The notes: generated by a model not told the origin, from the sequence alone. DNA of 64,000 nucleotides from Scylla paramamosain (GCF_035594125.1 NW_026973746.1:276001-340000); one strand, 5' to 3'. Shown: positions 1-13,825, counted from the stretch's first letter. Program-made: numbers and translations.

Positions 1-432
1 ACTCTAGTGATACGAAATAAAAAAAAAAGTTTGGATAACTGTGAAGGGTAGACAATGTATGCTTCCTTTTTTTTCTTTTGATTCTGTTCATTTTGTCTGC
101 CTGGGTGAGTAATGTAATAATTTCACCATGGTGTCATTGAACCCCTGGGCAATAATAAGACTGGAATAATAAGAGTGCTACTGTGAAGGAAAACACCATG
201 TTTTTTTTTTTCTATCACTTTTGTTCAACTTCGGGTTTTTTTTGGGGTGGGTGAGCAATGTAATGATTTCACTAAACTACGGTGAAGTACTCTAGTGATT
301 TGGAATGATAAGGCTGTCTGGATGGCACTGTGAAGGGAGGAGAACAATGTATATTTTTCCTTTAAATTTTGTTCCATTTCGTCTGTTTTTTATTTATTTA
401 TTTATTTTCTTTTATGTAGGAGCGAAGTAATA
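1..432. repeat. Diverged tandem triplicate, ~145 bp unit
   Basis: Three successive blocks share the same order of landmarks: ACTGTGAAGG (near 38, 180 and 330), an ACAATGTAT-like word, a T-run, TGTTC-A-TT-GTCTG, then GTGAGTAATGTAATAATTTCAC. ACTCTAGTGAT occurs at 1 and near 290. Copies are clearly diverged and carry T-runs of different length. The repeat may continue to the left of the window. No coding frame is preserved. Confidence 0.6.
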
Positions 433-649
433 ATGCTTACGTGTTGTGCAGCACGGTGCACTGCCCAGGAATGTAGTACGTGTAATGTACCAACAGCTGA
501 CCCTTCTATGCCTCAGCCACGGTTACAAAAATGAAAGGATACTCTGGGCACAAACACCACCTGCCGCCAGTGTTACCTGATGACACTTGAAGGTGGTGAG
601 TTGATGAATGTGTCTCCACTTGGCGGGAACTGTCCGTTGTGTGTCGTGT

Positions 650-805
<156 letters not shown>

Positions 806-860
806 ATAACTTGCGATTGCATTGTTCTAGGAATTGACGCGTTTCATTTTTAGTGTTGTA

Positions 861-864
<4 letters not shown>

Positions 865-932
<68 letters not shown>
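865..932. repeat. (TC)n microsatellite
   Basis: Uninterrupted TC, 62 bp downstream of a GA array, so the two arrays can pair as an inverted repeat. Confidence 0.98.
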
Positions 933-935
<3 letters not shown>

Positions 936-2295
936 AGAAAATGAATGAAGGTTTAGGAGTGAGGCGTAAGAGTAAAGGAGCGACTAAAATCAAGGAGCGA
1001 AAGTGCTTTGACAGCCTTAGAAAATTGCATCATACAGCAAAGTTACAACACAGACCAGAGAAGTTTCCGTGTCACACTCAATACAACCTGTGTCTATGAA
1101 GGAGTGACTCACCCCAGTGCTGCAAGAAAATTATGCCTCTTTATTCAGTACCACCAAAACACTAAACAAGAGGACAGAGAAACCTGTGTAGAAAAAAAAA
1201 AAAAAAAAACAGAATAATCTTTATAAATTACCTGTTCTGTCTGATTATGACCAACTCACTGTTCCACATATTTCACAAACTGCTGTGTGGAATTGTTTTG
1301 CGAACAGTGAGCAAAGGTGTTAGCAGCCTTGTCCCTATGATTTCTGAGTGTTTGCGTCTTAAGCCTCACTGCTGATTATACGCCCACCCCCCCGAAAGTG
1401 ATGTAAAATTGAGAAAACTCTAACCTGATGGAATTACGGTAGAATTGCAAAGGACAGGAGTCACTGAGGAAGATGCAAGGGATTGAAACAACTGGAGGAG
1501 ATTGGTACATGGCGCTAACCCATGACACCAGGGAAACTGCCAAAGAAGACACAGTGAGTGGGGCGTCGGGCCTGGTGGCAGAGGCGAGAGGCGAGTAGTG
1601 GGCGGAGCAAGAACCCTCACCACCTGCTCCCCACTAATTGGATGGCAGCTTCAAATACATAACAAAGTAATTCTATTTTCCCTGCAGGCGCCCTGAACTC
1701 CTGCCAAAGCCTTATTTGCACTAGGATTTAAAGACCTCGTTAAGCTGGAAACAAGAGGCCACATTCTCTAGAATTTCCGAAAGAACACAACCGCTTCAGG
1801 GATCAGTCCACCAGCATCTGTGCATTCCGCGGCTGTGTGCTGTGTAGTTTTCATCAGACTCTGTGAAAATTAATCGTAGTAGAGTACAGAGGTGTTTAAG
1901 AACGCTGCTCCAGGAATATATTTAATGAAAGAGTAAGGATGTGTTGACTAAAAATTAAGAAAACAAGAATTGTCCTATGTTTAATTTCTCAAAGATGTGA
2001 TAGGCAAGTTTAAAGTTATCAGACAAGGAGTGAATGAAAAGTGTAATCTGATAGGGAGAAAATACTAAGAGATGTAAACTTTCCCAGCCATGTGAAAAAG
2101 AGAGAGTAAAGGAACAAATTAATGAAAAAGAAAAAAAAAAAAAACTGTTGTAGATGTCGTTGGTTTGGCGTCACACATCACAAAGGAATTATTGACAAGA
2201 TTTCCATTACTGGCTGGTGGTAAATATTGTAACAGTCGATGACGTGTATTCTAACCAACAGAGAGTGTGTCCTAATGCTTTCCACTTCAGAAATT
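933..2295. other. Unassigned sequence, no gene seen
   Basis: Mixed-complexity sequence with short A-runs near 1192 and 2135. No frame longer than about 70 codons, no recognisable domain and no splice-bounded exon that I can defend. Confidence 0.5.
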
Positions 2296-2600
2296 AAATT
2301 GTCAGTGGAGACGTAGAGACAAATTCCCTTGGTTATACTTTTTTTTTTTTTCTAGATGTGGAGGTGGACACTAAAATAATACAGTCAGTAGAAGAGAAGA
2401 GAGAAATTGACTGGGTTAGTCTCTTTTCGCCGCTGTTAGTAAGGATGGTGGTAGACAATGAAATTAAATAGTCAGTAGAGCTGTAAAGACAAACTGCGTT
2501 GGTTAACATGTTTACTGCTGCTAGAGGTGGTGGTGGTGGTGGTGGTGGTGGTGGACAGTGAAATCCATTAGAAGAGACTGGTAATAATGTGGTTATAGTT
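2296..2600. repeat. ~88 bp tandem repeat with an internal (GGT)n expansion
   Basis: GTCAGT(G/A)GA followed by GTAGAGACAAAT...TTGGTTA-like sequence recurs at about 2296, 2384 and 2471. Each copy ends in a GG(T/A)GG-rich stretch then ACAnTGAAAT. In the third copy the GGT core has expanded to a (GGT)n array at about 2526-2555. Confidence 0.6.
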
Positions 2601-3202
2601 ACATTGGAGCTGCGGGCATCACCACCTGTGTTTATAGTGATATTCAGTGATACTCGTAATATAATGTGATGCACTACGAAAGTCTGTGGCTGTAGTAAGG
2701 AGCCCATAGAGGGAATCCCTAAGTAAAAACGGAAACAATATAAATAAATAGATACCTTATTCCTTTAATTTTGTACTGACTTATGTGTTAGGTTCATTTT
2801 AGCAAAGGAAACACTGATGATTACCATGAAGCAAACCTGAAATAAGATATACCATACAATTTCATATATCAAGCTAAGAAAGACGTGCAATACACACAAA
2901 TGAGCAGTTAGTACAAACAATTAACACACACAGTGCTGCAAAATTCAGAATTCCCAGTAACGTGAACGCGAGCCAGCAAGTAACGGTGTCGTGGACAAAA
3001 ACAACCGATACATGGGAAAGAAGAGACACAACTACCAACTTTACCAACAAAAATACCACAATATGTGGACAAAAAAAAAAAAAAATATATATAAGAATTT
3101 CTGTCGCCATCCTATGACAACTGACTCTCACAGAAAAAAAAGGAAAAAAAAAGACAAAAAAGGTGAGGCTTAGAAGCATATTTCTAGTAATTGGTGTTGC
3201 AG

Positions 3203-3203
<1 letters not shown>
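2601..3203. other. A-rich unassigned sequence
   Basis: A-runs at 3069-3083 and 3136-3160. Short frames are Lys-rich or Phe-rich low complexity. Nothing recognisable. Confidence 0.5.

Positions 3204-3294
<91 letters not shown>
3204..3294. repeat. (TC)n microsatellite
   Basis: Uninterrupted TC dinucleotides, about 45 units. Confidence 0.98.
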
Positions 3295-3296
<2 letters not shown>

Positions 3297-4680
3297 TCCT
3301 CACTGTCCATTTCATTTTCGATCATATTCTCTTTCCCTCCCTCGGACCCTAGTTCAGGGTTGGAGAGGTGGTTCAAATTTAGAACAATTAAGAAAAATAA
3401 AAAGTAAAAAGTATAAGTTAAGCTGGCTCAGATTTGAATATATTACGTAATTACAATTGAAGGTGTACTGGTAATTTCCAGTGTGTTGAGCGCGTTCCCT
3501 CAGTCTCATGTTTTCTGATCTGCTAGGACAGGCAGATGCAGGACGAGTGTCAGCGGATCAGAGGACTTATGGTTAAGGTTGAGGGACAACGCTAACACAA
3601 CACAGTACAATTGAGTGTATACAGAAAGATACTCTTACTTCTGACCATCAATGTGCTGTTGGCGTGGAGGTGAGGCGTGGAGGCGGCCTTGAGGACGTTA
3701 CACACTCATAACAACGTTTATTCGCGACCTTGAAAGTTACGTAGTTGGTCACCTTGAATGTTTTGACGTGAAGCTTAGTGGGTCACATGACCTGCAGCGT
3801 CACTTAACGGCGACGTGCAACACTTTGAGTCTTGTATGATGGCTTCAAGTGTTGACAAGAGAGAAAAAGGGGGGAAAAAAAATGGAAAATGTTATGTACG
3901 TAAATGTTAAAATAAAGTAACTAAAAAGACATCAATATATGAAACATGAGAAAAGTAGATGTTTTCATTTACATAATGCAGTTCAAAGATAATGAATAGA
4001 TACCAAGAATATTTTTTTTCTAAAATGAATGAATGAATACGTTTGAGTATTCAGGTCACGAATAGATACAATGAAGAAACGGAATAAAGTTAATAATGTA
4101 AATAATGTGATGAAAATTCGGGGAAAAGAAGGAAATATATGCAAAAATTTCCGTGTTATAATCAAATTATCAAAAACATTTACTATAAAAAAGAAAAAAA
4201 GAGAAAATAAGTAAGTTTTAGATAAAGTTATTAAAGGTCGAAAACACTTCGCAAGAAAAAAAAGTACAAAAAAAAAGAAAATAGTATGTTTTGCAACATT
4301 TCAGTGACGCAACCCAGAGATCACAAACAGATGCAATGAACGTTAATCAAGCAGCCATGATCCTTAAAGTCATGACCTTCAGAGCATCACGATGACCTTG
4401 ACCTGATTCACCGACGCTCCGGCCGCCACCCTCGCCTCTGCCACCACCGCTACCGCCGCCTCCGCCACCGCCATCGCCGCCATGTCAGAATCTGTAAGAA
4501 CTTCATGATACGCGTGTCGAACCTGTCAGGCCTCGTCTTGCATTCCTTGCCGCTTAAAATATTATACGGAGCGACAGCGAGTTTTTTCCTTGTTATTTTT
4601 CCTTTTTTTTCCATTCCGTCCGCGCTGGCATCCGTTCCTTGGCGGCGTTCAGTGTTGTATACCAAACAACCTCATGCTCC
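3295..4680. other. Unassigned AT-rich sequence with a CCG-rich patch
   Basis: Mostly AT-rich. A GC-rich trinucleotide-like patch lies at about 4420-4482 (repeated CCGCC/CCACC). No coding domain recognised. Confidence 0.5.
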
Positions 4681-4960
4681 ACTGGGAAAATATTGTCTTG
4701 ACTTTATTTCCAGTTATTTTCCTTCTCTTCCCTCTATGAACCTTTCTGAAGGACGAAAAATTTTTTGGGAATTCAATATATCGCTCTTTTTTTCATTGTT
4801 GCAAAGAATCTTGTGCTTCGCAAGGAATATACTGTCGTGACTTTATTTCCAGTTATCTATTTTTTTCTGTATTTTCTCTCTGATGTTTCCTGGAGGTGAT
4901 GGAATGTCAGGAATTCAAGATAGCTCTGCCTTTTTTTCTCTCTTTTACTTTTATCTGCCA
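4681..4960. repeat. Diverged tandem duplication, ~140 bp
   Basis: GACTTTATTTCCAGTTAT occurs near 4698 and 4838, preceded by AATAT(T/A)(G/C)TG-like sequence and followed by T-rich sequence, a CTCT-TGA block and GGAATTCAA. Two old copies of one unit. Confidence 0.5.
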
Positions 4961-5097
4961 AACACAAAGGCCACAAAAAAGGGGGTACTACCAACAAAAA
5001 TAACAAAACGAGTCGCTATACACACACACAGTTAACAAAATCAAGAGCAAACTCGCCAAACAAAAAAAAAAAAAAAAAATGCTAAGAGAATTTTGTG

Positions 5098-5470
5098 TTC
5101 AATCAGCGCCATTCCTCCATACTTTTTTCTTTTGTCACCATTTCACTTTTCCATTTGTTGATCTATTTTTCATTGTCCTTAACGACCTTTATTTTCCCTT
5201 GGCCTTCACCCTCCACTATACGTATTTTTCCATTTCATCAGCGACGTTGCTATGTGTTTCTATTCATTTATCTATTTGTCTCATGTAATCTTATTCCTTA
5301 ACTGACTTTAATCTTCCTCTGTCCTTCATCTTTCATTATGCCTATTCTTCCTTTTCATCAGTGGCATTGCTAAATATGCGTTTATGTTTATTTATTTATT
5401 TATTTATTTATTTATGTAATCTTATTCCTTAAATAAACTTCATCTACCTTTGTCCTTCATCCTCGCTGGC
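5098..5470. repeat. Diverged tandem triplicate, ~120-130 bp unit, with (ATTT)n growth
   Basis: CCTTAA then a CTTTATCTTCC-like word and CCTTCATC recur at about 5178, 5298 and 5427. Each unit also has TTCATCAG then GCATTGCTA-like sequence. In one unit a TTTATTTA core has become (TTTA)n at 5390-5415. Confidence 0.55.
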
Positions 5471-5793
5471 CGCACATCTTCAAAAGGCGGTGTTTTCATT
5501 TACACGAATAACACCCGCGCGTGATGTCGGCTCCGCGTCCTGTCTCTTTCACCGCTTTCAAAATAACACACACAAAAAAAAAAAAAAAAAAAAAAAAAAA
5601 AGCAGAATCATAGAAACTTCATGCGGCAGTGGGTGGTTTTTAACAAGTCAATTTCCAGTTATCGGGGTAAATACTGGCGTGGCCTTGACTCTACATCAGT
5701 GCCTCGTGTTTTTGTGCTAATGCAGCGTGAATGGCGGTCACTTTGGCGTGTGTTTGTTTGGGGTAATGGAGTAAATAACCCATAGGAGGTGGT

Positions 5794-5862
<69 letters not shown>
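5794..5862. repeat. (GT)n microsatellite
   Basis: GT array of about 34 units preceded by GGTGGTGG. An A-run of about 29 lies upstream at 5573-5601. Confidence 0.98.
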
Positions 5863-5865
<3 letters not shown>

Positions 5866-6357
5866 AGACGATCCGTGATGGTCCTCGTCACGTCTCCCAG
5901 CGGACACGTCAAATACAAAATTAGTGACGCTCGTTTGGTCCAGTAATTAAAGGGGAATGACGAGATGGAACCAAATGGACCTCGGGACAGGCTTCAGGAA
6001 CCCTTTTGTCCAAGTGGTCCTCTCATTTCCTCCCCTCCCTTCACTTTCCTCCCCTCACTTCCCTCCCCTAGCTTCCCTCCACACTCTCCCTCTCCCTCTC
6101 CCTCTCTCTCTCCATTCCGCCAGAATCGCTGGTTGAAGTTTGAAGTTAGCTGGCAATAAGAGAAAGCCAAGCGCGCCATATCATCATTCTGTCCGATAAT
6201 TAAGAGCAGGAGTTAGGCTTCTCGTGTTTCCTGCAACGAGAGACATCGGTGCTAGTGAGAGGAGAGTGAGGGGGTTGGACTGGACGATGGTCTGGATGTC
6301 CTTGCTGTGAGAGAGACAGGGGAGGAAGGGGAGGAAGAGCGCTCTGCAAACACACAT

Positions 6358-6459
<102 letters not shown>

Positions 6460-6864
6460 TTACACACGCATGACCAAAACATAACCACAGCTTTTATTAC
6501 ACCTACATTCATAACTTGGCTCAGTCCCGCGCTGTGAAAGGCAAGAACTACCTTCATAATTCCTTAATACACGAACGGATTGAGGAAACTAAACGATTCT
6601 CCCGCAATTACTCCTTTCCACTCGCCGCTCTCAATTGGCCAGCACTAACCAATTACCGTACGTGGAAGCAAGCACCGTGCGTGGACCAAATATACCCTCG
6701 GACAAAGGACATAAAGCGACGTAATCCACCTACGGACATACATGAAAGTTTCAGTGTTTGGTATAGTGAGACTGTGTGTACGTAAGCAATTGTACATATG
6801 AGTGTTAGTATTGTGTACACTAACCAAGTGATATGATATTCAGCTAATTCTAATGATAATGTTA

Positions 6865-7526
<662 letters not shown>

Positions 7527-7542
7527 CACACACACACACACA

Positions 7543-7630
<88 letters not shown>
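7527..7630. repeat. (CA)n microsatellite
   Basis: About 52 units with one CATA interruption near 7549. Confidence 0.98.
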
Positions 7631-7633
<3 letters not shown>

Positions 7634-7863
7634 GAGCCTCTCAAGAGCATTCCCTTATAAAAGAGGAACAAAAGGAGGCACAGGACTACTAAGGAAGGCT
7701 CGTTATATCAAAGGGAATAAGGTTCTTGTCTAAGCGCCGCCCGCCACCCGCCCGTGTTACTCGACCATTAAGTTGCCGAAGAGATAAAGTTTGGGGAGGG
7801 AAACTGCATGGGCTAATAAGTTGATGGTTCCTTAAGGCCGGCGGGGAAAAGGAGAGGCCTTGC

Positions 7864-7864
<1 letters not shown>

Positions 7865-7923
<59 letters not shown>
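7865..7923. repeat. (TG)n microsatellite
   Basis: About 29 units. Downstream DNA to 8400 is C-rich and unassigned; ATTCTCTCCGGT occurs twice (about 8000 and 8069), a small duplication. Confidence 0.97.
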
Positions 7924-7924
<1 letters not shown>

Positions 7925-8398
7925 TTTCCTCTATATCCCTGCCTCTTGTTCTTCAACACACACGCACGCTCGCACCCCGCCCCCGCTTCTCGCTCCCAAA
8001 TTCTCTCCGGTCTAAAGATTTTCTCCTTCACACCAACCGCCGCCTCCCGCCTCGGCTTCCCGCCAACATATTCTCTCCGGTGTTACGTCTCGCTTCCCAC
8101 ACCTCCGCTGGGACCGGGAGGATCCTGCTTACTAGGAAGTTATCAGTCTTCACTTCAATACAGATTTTTTTTTTGTATGGAATTACAAAAATCACGTTAA
8201 ATAGATACGAAATAAGGGTTAAAAATGGTTGAATTTCCCCGTCGGTTTAATTAGTTTTCAGTTTCCCAAATCCCGTGCAGCAAGTTGGCATCTTCGCCTT
8301 CAGTTTGCAGGACACAAGTGTTTCAGCCTTGTCTCAAATTAAATGTTTTACCCTGCAGCGCTCTTCTTCTCATTACTCAAACACTTTACAGCTCCTGG

Positions 8399-8400
<2 letters not shown>

Positions 8401-8463
<63 letters not shown>
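8401..8463. repeat. (GT)n microsatellite
   Basis: About 31 perfect units. Confidence 0.98.
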
Positions 8464-8466
<3 letters not shown>

Positions 8467-8542
8467 GATTTAATTTCCTCCCACACTATTTCCCAAAAAC
8501 ACCTTTTTCCATCACTACTTTCAGCACCACTTACACGCCTGT

Positions 8543-8735
8543 ATTGTTAAACCCTTTCCTCACACATGGACTATTTCCAAAGGCTCTAGAGATGATAAGA
8601 CGTGTTTTCAAAAGTGTTCTTCCTATTGATGATGCGGAATTCTTAAACTATCACAGAGATCATGAAAAAAAAAATCCTTAGAAACCCCCAGTAATTTTCA
8701 CTAAAAGTAGTCGGAATTGTGCGCTGAAACTTTTT
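8543..8735. mobile_element. Fold-back repeat, copy I (decayed)
   Basis: The left arm (8543-8655) matches the other three copies in word order: TTAAACCCTTTCC, GGACTATTTCCAAAGGC, AGAGATGAT, TTTTCAAAAGTGTT, then GAATTCTTAAACTATCAC. The right arm (about 8665-8735) is weaker: on the minus strand it shows CGACTACTTTTAG then ATTACTGGGGG and TTTCTAAGG, matching the arm interior. Its terminal bases are eroded. No coding capacity. Confidence 0.5.
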
Positions 8736-8879
8736 ATGTGGTTCATGAATTCACAGAACCCCGCAAATTGGACACTTTTCTACCGAAGTGTATGACCACA
8801 GCACTCGCAAACACAAGACTCAAACAAAACACAAACACTTGACACATTTCACAATATCAAAGAAAACCACCAAACTTGG

Positions 8880-8970
8880 CAATGAAACCGATTAAAAAAA
8901 AAAAAAAAATGAGAATGAGTTGTTTATTAATCTTCCTTCATTTCTTTCATTCATAAAACACAACAACACA

Positions 8971-9032
<62 letters not shown>

Positions 9033-9170
9033 GCATCACACAACAGAAACACAACACAAGATATCTTTCACATTATTACACGAAACCACAAAAATTTATT
9101 ACTGAAACTGCGCAAAAAAAAAAAAAAAAAAAAAAAAAAATGCGAATGAGTAGTTTAATAATTTAACTTT
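8880..9170. repeat. Tandem duplication ~220 bp enclosing (CA)n
   Basis: A block with GAAAC, an A-run, then ATG(A/C)GAATGAGT(T/A)GTTTA occurs at about 8883-8930 and again at 9104-9160. Between them lies a (CA)n array at 8972-9031. The A-runs differ in length (16 versus about 28). Confidence 0.5.
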
Positions 9171-9348
9171 ATCTTCATTTTCCTGAGCGTCGCGAAATTT
9201 CAGCGTGGGCAGGATGAAGGAGAGGAAGTGCTTAGTGTGTATAAGAACGACCGTAAGTTATCCCGACAGGACGCCCAGCTGCTGCCTTAGGGGGCGGAGG
9301 AGGAGGCTGGGAAGGAACGGAAAGCGTGACTTCTCTTGAGGAATTTTA

Positions 9349-9383
<35 letters not shown>

Positions 9384-9388
9384 GCCAT

Positions 9389-9594
9389 ATTAAGAAACGC
9401 TTTGTTCTCTTGCCACGACTATTGTCAAAGGCCACAAAGATAATTATCCGGGTTCTCAAGAGTGTTTCTCTTATTAATAATGTACCAATCTTGTTAATCT
9501 ATCAATTAAATCGTAAAAAAGCTCTTAAAACCCGTACAACTACAGTTAGAGCTTTTTGAAACAGTGAAGGTACGACAGGGAAGGGTTTCAGAAT
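9389..9594. mobile_element. Fold-back repeat, copy II
   Basis: Left end ATTAAGAAACGCTTTG, right end (minus strand) ATTCTGAAACCC, total about 206 bp. The left arm reads CCACGACTATTGTCAAAGGC, ATAATTATCCGGGTTCTC, AAGAGTGTTTCTC, TTAATAATG. The right arm read on minus gives TTCACTGTTTCAAAAAGC, AGTTGTACGGGTTTTAAG. The arms match each other imperfectly. The element sits between two (GA)n arrays (9352-9381 and 9602-9631). Confidence 0.6.
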
Positions 9595-9599
9595 ATGAT

Positions 9600-9634
<35 letters not shown>

Positions 9635-9699
9635 GGGGGAGTCTGGAAATGTGTAGGCTTCAGACCATCGTGATAAATTAAGAAAGTACATTTTCCTCT

Positions 9700-10016
9700 G
9701 ACTAACAGTGTGTTTTGAAGAACAGGAGTGGGAGAAGACGGCGAGAGGAGAGAGAGATAGGAAGGAGAGAGTTTGTGGCTCATGAAGAGAAGAGGAAAGA
9801 GGAATAGGAGAGAGAGAGAGAGAGTTTGTGGGGTCGTGAAAAGAGGAAGAGAGAGAATGAAGAGAGGGCGGGGAAGGAGGCAGTGAGAAGAGAGAGGGAT
9901 AGAAAGACGAGTAGAGAGCTTGTGGGTCCTGAAGAGAGAGAGGGGAAGAAGGCAGTGAGAGGAGAGAGGAATAAAAGGGAGAGGAGAGAGTTTGTGGGTC
10001 CTGAGAAGAGAGAATA
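9700..10016. repeat. GA-rich minisatellite, ~55-90 bp units
   Basis: A purine-rich stretch in which GAGAG(T/C)TTGTGG followed by TC(A/C)TGA-like sequence recurs near 9765, 9821, 9913 and 9986. It produces a long Ser/Leu/Phe-rich minus-strand frame that I do not accept as a gene. Confidence 0.65.
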
Positions 10017-10198
10017 AAGACAGCGTACATTCAGATACCATAAACACATATCTGGCTTGGACCTCGTCTATCAAGATTCCTGAAAGAGTAAAAGGGATTA
10101 GCGAAGAGATGAATAAACAAGGATTTAAAGATTAAGGTCTTGAAGAATAGTTATGGCCAGCAATATTTCCCTCTTTACACCTCCGCGTCCCTCAGTCA

Positions 10199-10201
<3 letters not shown>

Positions 10202-10258
<57 letters not shown>
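10202..10258. repeat. (CT)n microsatellite
   Basis: About 28 units. Confidence 0.98.
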
Positions 10259-10260
<2 letters not shown>

Positions 10261-10445
10261 GAAAACGTTATAAAGGAGAATAAAAATATAATAAAAAGGG
10301 TTAATGAATCGAGACGAGCATTTTCTAACTTTCTTAAGTGGACGTAATTTCATGGCTCTCTCTTTGAGGGAACGCGCAAGGAAAAAATGAAATAATGATG
10401 AAAATAATATACGTCCAGAAGTTTTCCAGTTTCCTTCCCTCCCTG

Positions 10446-10448
<3 letters not shown>

Positions 10449-10496
<48 letters not shown>

Positions 10497-10548
10497 ACTC
10501 ATTGTATCGTCTTTTTCTTCTTCGTAAAGGAAATGTATCAGTAAATTC

Positions 10549-10603
<55 letters not shown>
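10449..10603. repeat. (TG)n ... (CA)n inverted pair
   Basis: (TG)n at 10449-10493 and (CA)n at 10551-10603 are separated by 57 bp of unique sequence, so the pair can form a hairpin. Confidence 0.95.
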
Positions 10604-10605
<2 letters not shown>

Positions 10606-11845
10606 TTAGAGAAAACACACCAGATTTCAGGAAACAACTCAAAGAAAACGAGTTGTGGCGACAGCACACTGCGGTAATGAAAGAAAAGTGTGTCAGTGGC
10701 GAAGGGGAGACTTGGTTAAAATGTCCCTGCTGTTGACACAAGCGCTGAGGAAGGGAGGAGGGGGACGGGAGAGGGAGAGGGGAGGGAGAGGGAGGAGACA
10801 TCTACGTAATAACCATCAATTATGAGATGAAACATTCCCCTGCCTGGATTAAATCATGTGCCGCGATAAATCAAAGTGGAGTCGCCAGCAGGATTCTCGC
10901 GGGGCCTGTAAACGCAATATTTGTATTCCTGCGGGAGAGTGTGCGTTGCGATGGCTGCTGATTTACTCCTGCCCTTCAGAGGGGAAGCTGTCCTCTACCT
11001 GGCGGCTCCCGGGCTATTTGTGATGAGTTTTTATTATTTGATCATATTTTGTTTTGCTTTATTGTGTCGTCTTTCTGTTGGAGGTGAAGGGGTTTCTCTG
11101 CCTGCTGTTTACTATGTTTTTTTTTTTTTATTAATTTATCATATATTTTGTATTGTTTTATCATTCTGTTTTTATTTATTTTTTTCTTTAACGTTCCTGT
11201 TTTACGTTCCCTTCTTTTTGTGAGTTTATTCATGTTTTTCTCACCTATTTATTTATTTATTTTTTTAGTTAGGTTTTCATCTTTTTGTGTGTGTTTATTT
11301 TATATTATTATTCTCTACTAATTCGTGTTTCGTTCTCCGTCTTAATTTCTGTATCTTCTTTTCTTTTCCTAATACTTCACTTTCCTTATACTTTTATGTT
11401 TTTTTTTTTTTGTTGCACAGAGTCTTTTCATTTTATTCACTCGTTTACAAATGAATAGGCGTAATGTATGTAGACTTGAGTATTCTGTTTAATTGCTTGA
11501 CCTAGTTCTGCCTTGGTTTGGCTTAATAATAACATGTTTCAATTCTGGGGCTTTTATGATGTATTTCCACTACTTTCTCTTTTCACAGTATTGCGTTCGT
11601 GGTATTTATTGTATTTTTCCGTCAATATATTCTGTTGACTTTTAACTTCGCTTGTTTATTAGACACGTTTGTTTTTCACTGTTAATACATTCCCTTCTTC
11701 CGAATCTGACCTATAAATCTAACAATGGAGTATACATTTTTCCCCTTCACCGTCCATCTCTCTTATTTATAACTCTGTTTATTTCCCTCCATTCCAATTA
11801 CAAGCTCGCTCCCGGTATGCACATATTGTTTTACTGAGGCGCACA

Positions 11846-11846
<1 letters not shown>
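10604..11846. other. Unassigned sequence, T-rich after 11.0 kb
   Basis: 10.8-10.92 kb is moderately GC-rich and unique-looking, with single GGATTAAATC and GATAAATC words. After 11.0 kb it becomes T-rich. A 100-codon frame at 10921-11223 starts plausibly but runs into Phe/Leu low complexity. No gene called. Confidence 0.45.
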
Positions 11847-11903
<57 letters not shown>

Positions 11904-11918
11904 ACACACACACACACG
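11847..11918. repeat. (CA)n microsatellite
   Basis: About 36 units with one CATA interruption. Confidence 0.98.
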
Positions 11919-12559
<641 letters not shown>

Positions 12560-12680
12560 AAGACAACCACAATTTTTCAAACTCTTCTTCTCACGCATAT
12601 TTTCCAACATATGCTTCCCTTGCTTCTCCTTGCCTGTGTTCTCGCGGTCTTCAAGTACTGACTTCACCACCAAAATCCAT

Positions 12681-12880
12681 ATTCTGAAACACCTTTGCAC
12701 CACACCTCCATTACTTTTGAAAAGTTCAAGTTGCACTGGTTTTTGAGTGTTTTTATGGGTGAAGCGGTAGACCAACAAGTTTTCTACATTATTAACGGGA
12801 GAAACACTCTAGAGAACCCGGCAAGTCATCTCTGTGGCCTTTGAAAATAGTCGTGGTGTTAGAGCGAAGCGGTTCTGAAT
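12681..12880. mobile_element. Fold-back repeat, copy III (best termini)
   Basis: Exactly 200 bp between ATTCTGAAAC on the left and GGTTCTGAAT on the right (minus strand ATTCAGAACC). The left arm reads CACCTTTGCACCACACC, ATTACTTTTGAAAAG, GCACTGGTTTTTGAGTG. The right arm on minus reads CGCTTCGCTCTAACACCACG, ACTATTTTCAAAGGCCAC, GAGATGACTTGCCGGG, TTCTCTAGAGTGTTTCTCCC. No open frame of note. I infer a non-autonomous, MITE-like or fold-back element; no obvious target duplication. Confidence 0.65.
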
Positions 12881-12941
12881 CAGGCCAATAACTAGCTCAC
12901 ACTGGTAAGTTTTAATCGCCCACAATCGCTCTTCGTGTCTT

Positions 12942-13162
12942 ATCCTTTGAACCTTACTCTCACACGTCTCATTGCCTAACTTTCACTATTCGTAACAGGC
13001 TCTACTGGAGGTTATTAAGGTTTTAGGGAAGTTTTAATGATTCTAGAGATAATTTAGCAAGGATTTTGCATCATCGGCGGTGGAAGAAATCATGAGAATC
13101 CAGTTAATAGCTTTGGTGGCTTTTGAAAATGTTGATTGTAAGAGAGCAAAACGTTTCAGAAT
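12942..13162. mobile_element. Fold-back repeat, copy IV
   Basis: The right arm read on minus starts ATTCTGAAACGTTTTGCTCT and continues ACATTTTCAAAAGCCACC, then ATTAACTGGATTCTCATG. The left arm (about 12942-13045) is more diverged but keeps TTTGAACCTTACTCTCACA, TTTCACTATTC, GGTTATTAAGG in order. It lies 61 bp after copy III. Confidence 0.5.
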
Positions 13163-13638
13163 AATGGCAGTGGTTATTTTTACACAGAGGGAAAAGATAA
13201 ATTGATAACGTAAATTTAAAAGTGAGTAGTTGTTTCTATTAATACCACTGACGCAGAATTCTCTGTCGCTATTGTTGGCTGTCCCTAATGCTGGAAAGAT
13301 CACCGGCCAGTGTTTATTTCAGCGGAAGAGAGAGAAATAACAAAACCGTTTCGTAAAGTAAAAAGTTAGCAACGGTTTGTGTCTATTCGTAGCAGCGTCA
13401 ATATGTCCAGAAGCGACCTGGTTTTTAGATATACAAGGGAATATCCGAGCGAGGCGTTTCTCTCCCGCCTTGCATAGTTAACTGCGTTCATTTCTAGGCG
13501 GAGGGAGGCAAGAATATCAAGTCCTGTATTGCATCGTGAATCAAACACACTTGCCTTTTATTTTGCCTCACTTACATGCTTCCCGTTTTCTTTCTTTCGT
13601 ATGCACCTCCATGTTCTGTAACAGGTGAGGAGTTATGA
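13163..13638. other. Unassigned sequence, no gene seen
   Basis: Moderate GC, no long frame, no repeat recognised. Confidence 0.4.

Positions 13639-13825
<187 letters not shown>

Noticed and set aside
9502..10074. 190-codon Ser/Leu-rich minus-strand frame
   Set aside because: Arises from the GA-rich minisatellite and a fold-back element.
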